From the NCBI RefSeq assembly GCF_014762705.1, contig NZ_JABURL010000095.1:122034-186033 (forward strand): DNA of 64,000 nucleotides, read 5' to 3'. The first letter of the stretch is position 1, and every line of letters starts with the position of its first letter. The stretch is from Cyclobacterium sp. Its GTDB lineage: Bacteria > Bacteroidota > Bacteroidia > Cytophagales > Cyclobacteriaceae. Shown here piece after piece: positions 9,685-18,734 of the stretch. The notes under the pieces were generated by a model. It was not told the origin of the DNA. It ran no database searches and saw only the letters and a list, made by a program, of their open reading frames with translations. Made by a program: the position numbers and the translations under genes.

Positions 9685-10902
9685 ATGAAAAACTATACTG
9701 CAATCAAGGCTGCCTGTCAGTCAAACTCGATATTCACTTCCCGAATTCTGGATGAGTTTTTACTCTACTATGCGGCAGAAAAGGACAAACTTGCCAAAGA
9801 AGCAGATCAAAGGTTGGGAACTTACCGGCACATTACCCAAAGCATAGACAAGAGCTGGTATAACATGTTGAAATCCCAATACATCATCCACCGGGTAATG
9901 AAAGAGAGTGGATTGATTCATAAATATTTAAAGCATGCGGCCATAAATCGCCTTGAAGCAACAGACAAATCCTGGCTGGAGCAGCAGGCATCTTCACCTT
10001 GGGAATTTAGTTTTGCCAGAATTTTAGACAGTCCGGAAGCTGATTTTTATTCCATGGAAGATGTGTTTTCAGGAGATACCTACCTGCTATATTCCACAGG
10101 AATTTCGGATATATTAAAAAGTGGACCCATAGAACTTTGGTTTAACCTCATCGGCTTCAATGGTTCTTGTTGGCAAACTTATGGACCATTGGGCGGTTAT
10201 AAGAGTTTTTCAGCGGATGATGTTTTCTTTTTTGCTACCGAGATCAACCCAGGCATTACAGATGAGTATGCATTGATGAAGGATGTTGCCAAAAATCCGG
10301 TACCCTATATGATGCTCTTTGGCCGTTCCAATTACCCGCTGACCGTTCATGAAGGGGAGGTGCTGGAAGTTGTCCTGTCCGAATTGGAAGATGTTGACCT
10401 GAAAGAAGCAGATTTGGAGAAGGAATTTCAAGTCGACAGGATAGATATGGTTTACCGCATGAAATTACCTGGCATGGAAAATAAGCCTCACTTTGCTGCG
10501 GCTTATTATGACAAGGAGGAGAAATTTCTTCAAGTAACAGCCATGACGGAAAAAGGTTACATGGCTTTAGCCAAAATCTTTCAAAAACTAGGGGTACAGG
10601 TTGAGGTGCCGGCAGATATCTATGTCCGCCCCTCCATGTTGTCCGCAGCTCAGGAGATTCTGAAAAAGGAAATCGAACTCATGCCTTATGAATTGCTATT
10701 CGAAGAGGATGTAGATCAGGAAGATCCGGATGTGGAAATGAAAAAGTTAAATGAACTGATGGCCCTGGCACTTCCTTTTATCAATGAGGGAAAGGAACCG
10801 GATCTGGAAGCCCTGGCTCAGGAGGTCGGTTTGGATCTGGAATCTAACCGGGAAACCCTAACCGCCATTTTTGAAGATATCAAAAGTAAAAGGAAGAGGT
10901 AA
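9685..10902 (+). CDS. Uncharacterised 405-aa cytoplasmic protein
   Basis: I do not recognise this family. The frame is open from a TTG at 9628, but the ATG at 9685 (MKNYTAIKAACQS) is the more likely start. There is no signal peptide or membrane helix. The first 110 residues are helical and rich in Lys, Tyr and Trp (SWYNMLKSQYIIHRVMKE). The middle (about 130-250) looks beta-rich, with WFNLIGFNGSCWQTYGPLGG and VFFFATEINPG. The C-terminal third is very acidic (LLFEEDVDQEDPDVEMKKL), then helical. No catalytic signature was found. It stands alone between two large intergenic regions. Confidence 0.75.
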   Translation: MKNYTAIKAACQSNSIFTSRILDEFLLYYAAEKDKLAKEADQRLGTYRHITQSIDKSWYNMLKSQYIIHRVMKESGLIHKYLKHAAINRLEATDKSWLEQQASSPWEFSFARILDSPEADFYSMEDVFSGDTYLLYSTGISDILKSGPIELWFNLIGFNGSCWQTYGPLGGYKSFSADDVFFFATEINPGITDEYALMKDVAKNPVPYMMLFGRSNYPLTVHEGEVLEVVLSELEDVDLKEADLEKEFQVDRIDMVYRMKLPGMENKPHFAAAYYDKEEKFLQVTAMTEKGYMALAKIFQKLGVQVEVPADIYVRPSMLSAAQEILKKEIELMPYELLFEEDVDQEDPDVEMKKLNELMALALPFINEGKEPDLEALAQEVGLDLESNRETLTAIFEDIKSKRKR

Positions 10903-11515
10903 GCTTTTAAAAAAATAAAGAATCCCCAAAGGCATTTACCAATGATAGGCCTCTATTTTATAAGGGAGTAGGGGTGTTATTGCAGTTAAGGTTCCGGTAT
11001 TGCTATCAAAACGACCTGCTCCAGGGATATTTCAATTTGGAAAGATAAACCTAAATTCCCCTTTCCCCCATTTATAGGGGGAAAGGGGGGCGCAAGCGTA
11101 CTGCTTCACTGTACCTTAGTTTTTTATCCTGATTAAGTTTTAGGTTTCATAATAGCCTGTCCCAGGCAGCGGGAAAGGCTGAAATTTCAAAATAATTTTA
11201 AATATTTCAATGATTATTTGAAATTGCAATGAAGTGACTGATTTTGTAATGGGGTCGGGCTGCAACCTGTGCCTCATGGCATAGAATTCCTGGAGCATAT
11301 TTCGGGTTAAACAGGTATATCGCAAAATCCCCACAAAAATAATGGCTATATTATGCCCGGAATTTTAAATAAACTGACAAGAAATCGAGCATGATGAAAG
11401 GGTTGCACAGTGGGATGATTATCACGGCAAGATTCACCCTGGTATAGGGACAGGCTATCCCGTTTTCTTTGTCACGGTACAAGTTATGCCCATTATAAAT
11501 CAAAATTATAAACAT
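10903..11515 (+). other. Long intergenic region with palindromic repeat, no gene supported
   Basis: About 610 bp without a convincing gene. It holds a G/C-run palindrome at 11058-11088 (listed separately) and an AT-rich imperfect inverted repeat, AATTTCAAAATAAT at 11183-11196 against ATTATTTGAAATT at 11213-11225. Short frames on the minus strand near 11140-11334 have no start context or family features. The last part should contain the promoter of the 11516 gene, but no clear TAnnTTTG box was found. Confidence 0.5.
11058..11088. repeat. Intergenic G/C-run palindrome, copy 1
   Basis: CCCCTTTCCCCC (11058-11069) pairs perfectly with GGGGGAAAGGGG (11077-11088) around a 7-nt loop. A similar C-run/G-run palindrome occurs at 17876-17911. 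Both lie between genes, which suggests a dispersed palindromic repeat family. It could form a strong RNA hairpin. Confidence 0.6.
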
Positions 11516-12544
11516 ATGAACAAGCGAAGAGCATTTTTAATCAAATCGGCCTTTGGTGCTGCCGGTATGGCTTTGGCCCCGTCCTGGTTAAATGGCGCAC
11601 CCGCCATTATTAAAAGGTATAACAAACCTGATTCTAATATCAATGGCGTGCAGATCGGATGCATTACCTATTCCTTCCGCTCACTGCAGGATCAAAGTGC
11701 CGAAGCCACATTGAAATATGTCACCGACTGCGGTATCAGTGCCATCGAATTGATGGGAGGACCGGCTGAATCCTTTGCGGGTATGCCCGAATCGGATTTA
11801 AACCGAAGACGGATGTATCAATTGAGAGGTAAACAGCGAAGTGGAGAAGCCCTGACAGCTGAAGAGGCCAAAGAATTCGCTTCCCTTCAGGAAGAGGCGG
11901 CAGCCTATGGCACAGAGGTCGCGAAATGGAGAAATCAGGTGGATTTTAAAAAATTTGAACAGCTCCGAAAGATGTACAAAGATGCCGGTGTCAGTATTTA
12001 TGCTTTTAAACCCAGTGCCTTCGGTAAAAGCAATTCAGATGCCGAAATTGCCTATGGTATGAAAGCTGCCAAAGCATTGGGGGCTTCCCACGTCACTTTG
12101 GAACACCCTTCCGATGATGCCCATACATTGAAACTGGGTAAAATGGGAGAGCAACACAAGATGGCTGTGGCCTACCATGGGCATGAGCAGCAGACCTTTA
12201 CCTTTTGGGATACTGCACTGGCCCAGAGTCCAAGAAATGCCTTGAATTTTGATGCCGGTCATTACATTGCTGCCGGGCATACGGATATCATGGCACTGCT
12301 GGAAAAACAACACAGCAGAATTTTGAGCATGCATACCAAAGACCGGCAGACGCCAGCCAACGGCAAAGGCAATCTTCCCTGGGGAACCGGTGATACCCCT
12401 ATTGTGGAAATCTTGCAAATGATGCGTAAAAATAAATATAAATTTCCTGCTTCCATTGAGTTGGAACACCAGATCCCTGAAGGTTCGGATGCCATAAAGG
12501 AGGTTCAGCAATGTCTGGAATATTGCAAATCTGCGCTTGCTTAA
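11516..12544 (+). CDS. Exported sugar phosphate isomerase/epimerase-like TIM-barrel protein
   Basis: The 342-aa protein starts MNKRRAFLIKSAFGAAGMAL, a twin-arginine-like signal (RRAFLIK) with a hydrophobic core, so export in folded form is likely. The mature part is an AP-endonuclease-2/xylose-isomerase-type TIM barrel: QIGCITYSFRSL, GISAIELMGGPAESF, VSIYAFKPSAFG, ALNFDAGHYIAAGHTD and HTKDRQTP with PASIELEHQIPEG carry the usual Glu/His/Asp metal ligands. Such proteins are abundant in Bacteroidota sugar catabolism and often accompany Gfo/Idh and ThuA proteins. The substrate cannot be read. The upstream in-frame ATG at 11486 would place ten residues before the signal, so 11516 is preferred. Confidence 0.85.
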   Translation: MNKRRAFLIKSAFGAAGMALAPSWLNGAPAIIKRYNKPDSNINGVQIGCITYSFRSLQDQSAEATLKYVTDCGISAIELMGGPAESFAGMPESDLNRRRMYQLRGKQRSGEALTAEEAKEFASLQEEAAAYGTEVAKWRNQVDFKKFEQLRKMYKDAGVSIYAFKPSAFGKSNSDAEIAYGMKAAKALGASHVTLEHPSDDAHTLKLGKMGEQHKMAVAYHGHEQQTFTFWDTALAQSPRNALNFDAGHYIAAGHTDIMALLEKQHSRILSMHTKDRQTPANGKGNLPWGTGDTPIVEILQMMRKNKYKFPASIELEHQIPEGSDAIKEVQQCLEYCKSALA

Positions 12545-12553
12545 TGTTATTTT

Positions 12554-12589
12554 ATCCAAAGCCCCTTTTAATTTTTTGGGGTTTTGGAT
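12554..12589 (+). terminator. Probable terminator hairpin after the TIM-barrel gene
   Basis: ATCCAAAGCCCC (12554-12565) pairs with GGGGTTTTGGAT (12578-12589) over 12 positions, one as G-U, around a T-rich 12-nt loop. The hairpin lies 9 bp past the stop, but the following T tract is short, so it may be a weak terminator or only a 3' stabiliser. Confidence 0.5.
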
Positions 12590-12938
12590 ATTTCCCACCC
12601 CTGGATATGGATAGGTTTGTCTCCTTGAGTTGACGGGTATAGTGAAATAATACAAATATGAGTATTTCATTTTATCCTTCGGTTTTTATGATTCCATAAT
12701 TCTAAGCCAATCAAATCATCTATTGATAAAAGTGGTTCAACATACCTCAAATTGAAGTCTCTGGAAAATCAATTGCTATTTCAACTCGCCCGTGAGCGGA
12801 CAAAAGTGTTCGGATTTTTTCAATTGTAAAGGTAAAAATAACCTTTATCAGCCCTGAAAACAGTTTTTCGGACTGGCACCATATTGGGTTTTTATAAAAG
12901 ACAGGAAAATTCCGTCTTCCTGCTCAACGTCAAAGGAT
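12590..12938 (+). other. Intergenic region before the permease pair, with two small dyads
   Basis: About 350 bp without a gene. It contains CGGACA at 12797-12802 and TGTTCG at 12807-12812, an imperfect inverted repeat with a 4-bp spacer, and AAAGGT at 12828-12833 with ACCTTT at 12841-12846 (7-bp spacer). Their position 90-140 bp before the permease start suits operators for the permease operon, but no regulator is adjacent. No convincing promoter consensus was found. Confidence 0.35.
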
Positions 12939-15365
12939 ATGATAAAAAGTTACTTTAAGATATTCCTCCGAAACCTGAATAAAAACCCAAGCTACACCCT
13001 GATCAATATTTTTGGGTTGGCAGTAGGAATGGCCTCCAGCATTTTGATCTTTATGTTTGTGCAACATGAACTCAGCTATGACCAATACCATGAAAAATCA
13101 GACCGGATATTCAGGGTCTCAAGGGCCTGGTACAACCAGGATGGGGCCGTTAGCCTGCACCTTGGTCATGCCGCACCACCTTTTGGCCCATTGTTGAAAT
13201 CTGATTTTGAGGATCAGGTAGTAGAAGTGGTGCGGCTGATGAATACTTCGGTAATCATCCGGGAAGAAGATAAGGTGTTTAAGGAAGACCGGCTGTTTTT
13301 TGCCGATCCATCGGTATTTAATGTTTTTTCATGGGAAATGCTGGAAGGTAACCCCCAAAATGCCCTTTCCTTTCCGGATGGCCTTGTCATCAGTTCAACC
13401 ATGGCGAAAAAATATTTTGGAGAAGAGGATCCGATGGGGAGAACATTGGAACTTAGGGTGGGATCCAATGTTTTTAATGGGCTGGTCCGGGGGGTCATGG
13501 CAGACATTCCCGATAATTCGCATTTTCAGGCCGATTTTTTGGCTTCCATGGAGCCCGTTGTAAATTTCTATGGAGGATATGAGGCAATGATGACGAATTT
13601 TGGGAGCAATAATTTTGCAACCTATCTTTTGTTGAAAGAAGGGGTGGATCCGAATGGGATAATAGACCAACTTCCGGATTTTGTGGACCGCCACATCCCC
13701 GCAAACGGGCAGGGAATACCTGCTTCCCTGGGTACGCAACTCTTTTTATGGCCCTTGACGGATATCCACCTGCATTCCAATCTTGACTCTGAAGTCGAAC
13801 CCAACAGCAATATAGAATACGTATACATTTATGGCGCCATCGCCATTTTCATCTTATTGATCGCCTGCATCAATTTCATGAATTTGGCTACGGCACGTTC
13901 TGCCAAAAGAGCACTGGAAGTGGGCCTTAGAAAAGTGATGGGAGCAGACCGGCAATTGTTGGTCAAACAGTTCATGGGAGAAACTACGCTGATGTCTATT
14001 TTTGCCCTATTGGTTGCATTGCTATTGGTTTGGCTCACTTTACCGATGTTCAGCAGCTTTACAGGTAAAGAGTTAAGCCTGAACCTGGTGGATCACCCTG
14101 AATACCTGGCAGGTTTTGTGGTCCTTGTGATTTTTGTGGGATTGATCGCCGGAAGCTATCCCTCATTGTTTCTTTCCGGATTTCAGCCGGCCAATGTGTT
14201 GAAAGGCACTTATAAGATAGGGTCCATTCATGAGAAGTTAAGGTCTTTTTTGGTGATAGGGCAGTTTGCAATATCGATAGTATTAATTGTAGCTGTTATG
14301 GTGGTGATCGGGCAGTTGGATTTTATGAAAAACAAGGATCTCGGATTTGACAAAGAAGAAATTGCCATCCTCCCGGCATTTGTGGAGTTTTCCAGCAACT
14401 ATGCCCTTATGCGGGACAGACTGATGCAGCATCCGGGAATTGAGGAAGTGGCCATTTCCAGCAGGATTCCCTCAGGCAGGTTGTTGGATTCCCAGGGAGC
14501 ACAGGCCGAATTGGATGGAAACCTTACACCAATCAATACCCGGATTTCCGATATACATATCAGTCATACCTTTATGCAAGTCTTCGGTATGGAAATACTG
14601 GAAGGCAGGGATTTCGACTTCAACATGGCAGCTGACTCCTCCCAATCCTTTATTTTGAATGAATCGGCCGTAAGGGCAATAGGTTGGGCATCACCGGCAG
14701 CGGCTATAGACAAGCAGTTCAATTATGGCAGCAGAAGGGGACAGGTCATCGGGGTGGTCAAGGATTTCCATTTCGAATCCCTGCATCAGCCCATCAGTCC
14801 CATGGTTTTTATGGTACCTGACTCCCGCTTTAACCAGGTTGCGGTAAAACTCAGCAAAGACCACAGGGAGGAAACCCTGGCTTACCTTCGGGAAGAATGG
14901 CTGGCCATGCGTCCCGACTACCCTCTGGAGATCACCTTTGTTGCCGATAAATTTGATGAACAATACCTGGAGGAAGAGAAAATAGGGACGGTTTTTGGTT
15001 TTTTTGCCGGTCTGGCCATTTTGATTTCCGTATTGGGCCTTTTTGGGCTAACTGCATATGCCACAGAACAAAGGATCAAAGAAATAGGCATCCGAAAGGT
15101 GCTGGGGGCCAGTAGCTGGAACATCGTTTTACTTTTGGGAAAGGACTTTTTAACGCTGGTATTAATAGGGTTTGTTATCGCCTTACCAATGGCATGGTTT
15201 GGCATGAGCCAATGGCTGGGAAATTTTGCCTACAGCATTTCTGTTTCCTGGATTGTAATGGCCATGGCGGGTCTCCTGGCATTGATAATTGCAGCGATAA
15301 CGGTTAGTTCCCAATCTTTTCGGGCGGCATTGGTCAATCCGGTAGATACTTTTAGGAAAGAGTAA
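12939..15365 (+). CDS. ABC transporter permease, FtsX/MacB type (first of a pair)
   Basis: An 808-aa inner-membrane permease. The first helix (about 20-40, NIFGLAVGMASSILIFMFVQ) is followed by a MacB-type periplasmic domain (about 50-280), an FtsX domain with three helices (about 290-430), a fourth helix near 430-455 and a second periplasmic domain (about 470-670). A final three-helix FtsX domain follows (about 685-800) containing RIKEIGIRKVLGASSWNIVLLL. This double-FtsX form is characteristic of Bacteroidota and belongs to the MacB-like mechanotransmission or efflux group. No ATPase gene lies nearby, so the partner must be encoded elsewhere. The next permease starts 2 bp after its stop. Confidence 0.9.
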   Translation: MIKSYFKIFLRNLNKNPSYTLINIFGLAVGMASSILIFMFVQHELSYDQYHEKSDRIFRVSRAWYNQDGAVSLHLGHAAPPFGPLLKSDFEDQVVEVVRLMNTSVIIREEDKVFKEDRLFFADPSVFNVFSWEMLEGNPQNALSFPDGLVISSTMAKKYFGEEDPMGRTLELRVGSNVFNGLVRGVMADIPDNSHFQADFLASMEPVVNFYGGYEAMMTNFGSNNFATYLLLKEGVDPNGIIDQLPDFVDRHIPANGQGIPASLGTQLFLWPLTDIHLHSNLDSEVEPNSNIEYVYIYGAIAIFILLIACINFMNLATARSAKRALEVGLRKVMGADRQLLVKQFMGETTLMSIFALLVALLLVWLTLPMFSSFTGKELSLNLVDHPEYLAGFVVLVIFVGLIAGSYPSLFLSGFQPANVLKGTYKIGSIHEKLRSFLVIGQFAISIVLIVAVMVVIGQLDFMKNKDLGFDKEEIAILPAFVEFSSNYALMRDRLMQHPGIEEVAISSRIPSGRLLDSQGAQAELDGNLTPINTRISDIHISHTFMQVFGMEILEGRDFDFNMAADSSQSFILNESAVRAIGWASPAAAIDKQFNYGSRRGQVIGVVKDFHFESLHQPISPMVFMVPDSRFNQVAVKLSKDHREETLAYLREEWLAMRPDYPLEITFVADKFDEQYLEEEKIGTVFGFFAGLAILISVLGLFGLTAYATEQRIKEIGIRKVLGASSWNIVLLLGKDFLTLVLIGFVIALPMAWFGMSQWLGNFAYSISVSWIVMAMAGLLALIIAAITVSSQSFRAALVNPVDTFRKE

Positions 15366-15367
15366 TT

Positions 15368-17770
15368 ATGCTAAAAAATTATTTGCTTATCGCCTACCGA
15401 AATATTTTAAGAAATAAATTAAGGACTTTTGTCCATATTATTGGTCTTTCCCTGGGGATAGCGGTTAGCTTTCTGGTGTTTCAATTGGTTTGGTTTGAAT
15501 ACAGTTTTGACCGTTTTCATCCTGATGCAGATAGAACTTATCAGGTGAATACCCTTTCAAAATACCTGGATGGCTCTTGGCTAAACGGGGGTGTTCCTGT
15601 TCCGCTGGCAGCTGTGATTCAGGAAAAAGTTCCGGAAATAGAGAGGATGGCCCAGTTTTATACACTTTGGGAGGTGAAGGTATTTGAAGCAACCGAAAAT
15701 CGCCTGTACCAAAATGGCAATAAGGCGATACTAACGGATTCCGGATTTTTTGATTTGTTTCCCCGAAAATGGTTGGCTGGAAATCCAGGCACTGCGCTAA
15801 GGGAAGTAAACCAGGTAGTCTTGACGGCTTCAGCTGCTCAGCGGTATTTTTCAGGAATGCCTTACCATGAAATCATGGGCAAAGAGCTGACCTATTTTTT
15901 CAATGATACCATTCAGGCCGATGTGGTGGGTGTAGTAGCAGATTTCGAGGAAAAAACAGATATTAAATTTACAGATTTCCTTGCTATCGGCAATATGTCA
16001 GACCAGAAGGATTTTTACCAGACTGAAAATTGGAATTCTGTGAATTCTTCCTCTCAATTGTTTGTCAGATTATATGCGGGAGGACAGGTAGAACAAGCAT
16101 CAGCAAAATTATTGAACCTTGCAGACCAATACCTTAATGAGGAGGAGGACGGATCCATGGAATTTAGCTTGTTGCCTCTCAGCGAACTGCATTTTCATGA
16201 TAACTTCGATAATCCTGGTGCGAATAAAATGGTATTAAACGGTTTGATGGTCATTGCCGTTTTTATTCTCACTTTGGCGGGTTTGAACTTTATCAACCTG
16301 GAAACGGCCAGGTCCATGATCAGGGCCAAAGAAGTGGGTATTCGGAAAACTCTCGGCAGCAGCAGGCCTCAGTTAATTTTTCAGTTTTTAGCTGAAACCG
16401 GGCTCATTGTGGTTTTTTCAATGGTTGTGGGGATGTTTTTATCAAAAATGCTGAGCCAGTATTTTGCTGGCTTTCTTCCTAATGATTTAAGGCTTCAATA
16501 TGCAGCCTTTCCTACCCTGATTTTCTTGCTTGTTCTTGGCATTTTTCTTACAACTGTTTCCGGAATTTTCCCGGCATTGGTATTATCATGGTACCAACCC
16601 CAAAGGGTGATGAAGAAAGATTATGTAAATTTTTCCGGATTTTCAATCGGTTATTTTATTCGTAAAAATTTGATGGTATTTCAATTTGCACTTTCCATCG
16701 CCTTTGTGATCTCTGTCCTGGTTGTTTCCAATCAAATCAATTTTCTGATGAAAAAGGATCTTGGTTTTGACAAGGAGCAGGTAATGCACCTGAGGATTCC
16801 TTACAATCAATCTCAAGAAAAAAAGGAAAGCTTCAAAGCCAGCCTCACCCAACAGAGTTTTGTTCAGCAGGTATCGATGGGCAATGACGCCTTGGCCTCC
16901 AGCGGGCTTTTGACTACCTATGCGGAGGTAGAGAAAAATGGAAACAATGTGGAAATGGAGGTCCAGGTGAAAACCATTGATTCCCATTTTTTAGGGGTGT
17001 ACAAGGTTAACCTATTGAGCGGAAGAAACATCCGCAATGTCCCCGGAGAAATGTTGGTCAATCAGGGATTTTTGAGGGAAATGGGTTTTGGAAATCCGGC
17101 TGATGCCCTTGGCTTAGCTCTCAACGTCAACGATAAGGAACAAGTGATCGTGGGCGTTACCCCGGATTTTCATTCACGAACCCTGAGAGAAAACATCAGA
17201 CCCATGGTCATGTTTTATCGGCCTGAAAACAGTTCCGTGATCAGTCTAAGGTTAAATGGAAATGCTGACCTGGAACAGGCAAAATCTACCCTTGACGGAA
17301 TTAGTAAATCATTTTTCCCCGATGACCAATTGGCATTCCAGTTTTTTGATGAAACCATCGGGGCCTTGTACCAATTTGAAATTAGACTACAAAAAATACT
17401 TGGTATGGCTACGGTCATGGCTTTGGTCATCAGTTTTCTTGGTTTGTTTGCCCTGACTTCATTTACTATTGCCCAGAAAACCAAGGAAATGAGCATCCGC
17501 AAAGTTTTGGGGGCTAGCCTATCGGAATTGATTGCTGGCTTGTCAAAGGAATATGTTCTTCTGATTGGGATAGCCTTTGTGCTGGGTGCTGCACCCGCCT
17601 GGTATTTCCTTGGCCATTGGCTGGGAGATTTTCAATACCGGATCAATATGCCCTATGGCTTGTATCTTTTGGCAGGCTTATTCGCCTTGCTTGCAACCTT
17701 GGGTATTGTGGGCCTGCATACCTATCAGATAGCCCAAAAAAATCCTGCCGAGGTGCTGTCTAGTGAGTGA
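15368..17770 (+). CDS. ABC transporter permease, FtsX/MacB type (second of a pair)
   Basis: An 800-aa paralogue of the preceding permease with the same domain order: N-terminal helix (HIIGLSLGIAVSFLVFQLVW), MacB-like periplasmic domain, three-helix FtsX domain with RAKEVGIRKTLGSSRPQL, second periplasmic domain and a final FtsX domain with KTKEMSIRKVLGASLSELI. It is separated from the first permease by 2 bp, so the two are co-translated. Divergence between the copies is high enough to suggest a heteromeric or separately specialised pair, not a recent duplication. Substrate unknown. Confidence 0.9.
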   Translation: MLKNYLLIAYRNILRNKLRTFVHIIGLSLGIAVSFLVFQLVWFEYSFDRFHPDADRTYQVNTLSKYLDGSWLNGGVPVPLAAVIQEKVPEIERMAQFYTLWEVKVFEATENRLYQNGNKAILTDSGFFDLFPRKWLAGNPGTALREVNQVVLTASAAQRYFSGMPYHEIMGKELTYFFNDTIQADVVGVVADFEEKTDIKFTDFLAIGNMSDQKDFYQTENWNSVNSSSQLFVRLYAGGQVEQASAKLLNLADQYLNEEEDGSMEFSLLPLSELHFHDNFDNPGANKMVLNGLMVIAVFILTLAGLNFINLETARSMIRAKEVGIRKTLGSSRPQLIFQFLAETGLIVVFSMVVGMFLSKMLSQYFAGFLPNDLRLQYAAFPTLIFLLVLGIFLTTVSGIFPALVLSWYQPQRVMKKDYVNFSGFSIGYFIRKNLMVFQFALSIAFVISVLVVSNQINFLMKKDLGFDKEQVMHLRIPYNQSQEKKESFKASLTQQSFVQQVSMGNDALASSGLLTTYAEVEKNGNNVEMEVQVKTIDSHFLGVYKVNLLSGRNIRNVPGEMLVNQGFLREMGFGNPADALGLALNVNDKEQVIVGVTPDFHSRTLRENIRPMVMFYRPENSSVISLRLNGNADLEQAKSTLDGISKSFFPDDQLAFQFFDETIGALYQFEIRLQKILGMATVMALVISFLGLFALTSFTIAQKTKEMSIRKVLGASLSELIAGLSKEYVLLIGIAFVLGAAPAWYFLGHWLGDFQYRINMPYGLYLLAGLFALLATLGIVGLHTYQIAQKNPAEVLSSE

Positions 17771-17875
17771 AAATGCAGTTGATTTCATTTTATTTCAGGC
17801 ACCCTCCAATTATTAGTTTATTTTTAATCTGTTGGTCCCGTCAAAATCCCTCCCGAAAAATATTGGGACCCTCAA

Positions 17876-17911
17876 AAATCCCCCTTTTTCCCCCTTTTAA
17901 AAGGGGGATTT
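17876..17911. repeat. Intergenic G/C-run palindrome, copy 2
   Basis: A perfect 18-bp palindrome (CCCCCTTTTAAAAGGGGG, 17890-17907) lies inside AAATCCCCC (17876-17884) and GGGGGATTT (17903-17911), which can pair alternatively. It lies between convergent genes and may act as a two-way terminator. It resembles the palindrome at 11058. Just upstream, GGTCCC at 17834-17839 and GGGACC at 17865-17870 form another inverted pair. Confidence 0.6.
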
Positions 17912-18013
17912 GTAATCGATGTTCTTTCATTTTCCGTTCTTTTTCCTATCTCTCTTAGTAGTATTGTATCATTTAGGATCAACCGTAAATTTAAAATTTC
18001 AGCCATTCTTCTT

Positions 18014-18727
18014 TCACCTCCGAAATGCCGCCCATTCAATGCTGTTTTTAAGCAATTCCCGGTACCGGGAATCGTCAAAAATCCCGGGACCGTGGCTTGG
18101 TTGCAGGTATACCGATCGGGTTTTTGGGTTGACTTCCCGGGTCCACATCAGGTGTTCCATGCTTTCCGAATGGGAGCTGCTGATCAATACATTTACTTGC
18201 GGAGAAATAAAAACCTGACCATATATCTCATCAAAAATTTCAAAATCCTCCATGCCCCGGATGATAGGATGGTCTTTATCTGCGATCCTGGCATCAAAAT
18301 GTACATCATGCTGGTAATTAGATTGCGTTTGGGTATCATCCCCATTTTCAATGTACCGACCACCTAATACAGCCCGGTAAAAATCCCAATCCTGGTAGGA
18401 AACGATGGCATGATGGAGAAATACCAGTCCTATTCCTTTCTCTACCATTTGTTCAAAACCTGCCTTTTCCGCCTCGCTGATTTCCTGGACCATATCATAA
18501 AAGAGGATCACATCATATCCCTCAGGGTTTAGAAAATATGCATTGGCATCGGGCTGGGCCAATTCTTTATACTCCATGTTTTCCAAAGCATCCATCATTT
18601 CAAAAAAAGCCGGGCGGTCAAATCCATGCCCACCGGTGATTACCAGGACAGCGGTTTTCTCATCCTGCGCAAAAGTTACCTTTGCCATGCACAAACAGAT
18701 AAGCAGGAATACACACAATGCTTTCAT
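18014..18727 (-). CDS. ThuA domain protein, exported
   Basis: The 237-aa product has a signal peptide (MKALCVFLLICLCMAKVTFA) and a single ThuA domain, a class I glutamine-amidotransferase-like fold. Visible family sequences are VLVITGGHGFDRPAF, DVILFYDMVQEI, GIGLVFLHHAIVSYQDW, and DHPIIRGMEDFEIFDEIYG. ThuA proteins act with Gfo/Idh-type dehydrogenases in disaccharide catabolism through 3-keto sugars. The gene follows the YafY regulator by 7 bp on the same strand, so both are probably one transcript. Two further ThuA domains occur in the window at 45269 and 49128. Confidence 0.88.
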   Translation of the reverse strand: MKALCVFLLICLCMAKVTFAQDEKTAVLVITGGHGFDRPAFFEMMDALENMEYKELAQPDANAYFLNPEGYDVILFYDMVQEISEAEKAGFEQMVEKGIGLVFLHHAIVSYQDWDFYRAVLGGRYIENGDDTQTQSNYQHDVHFDARIADKDHPIIRGMEDFEIFDEIYGQVFISPQVNVLISSSHSESMEHLMWTREVNPKTRSVYLQPSHGPGIFDDSRYRELLKNSIEWAAFRR

Positions 18728-18734
18728 AGCGGGC

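Noticed and set aside
11140..11334. 64-aa minus-strand frame in the long intergenic region
   Set aside because: No family features, no start context, and it spans an AT-rich inverted repeat; probably a chance frame.
12035..12670. 211-aa minus-strand frame over the TIM-barrel gene
   Set aside because: Entirely antisense to a clear gene and composed of unlikely His/Phe/Ile runs; a shadow frame.
12874..12888. Sigma-54-like TGGCAC...TTGGG upstream of the permease pair
   Set aside because: The -12 GC is GG and the spacing only fits if one base is dropped; the match is too weak.
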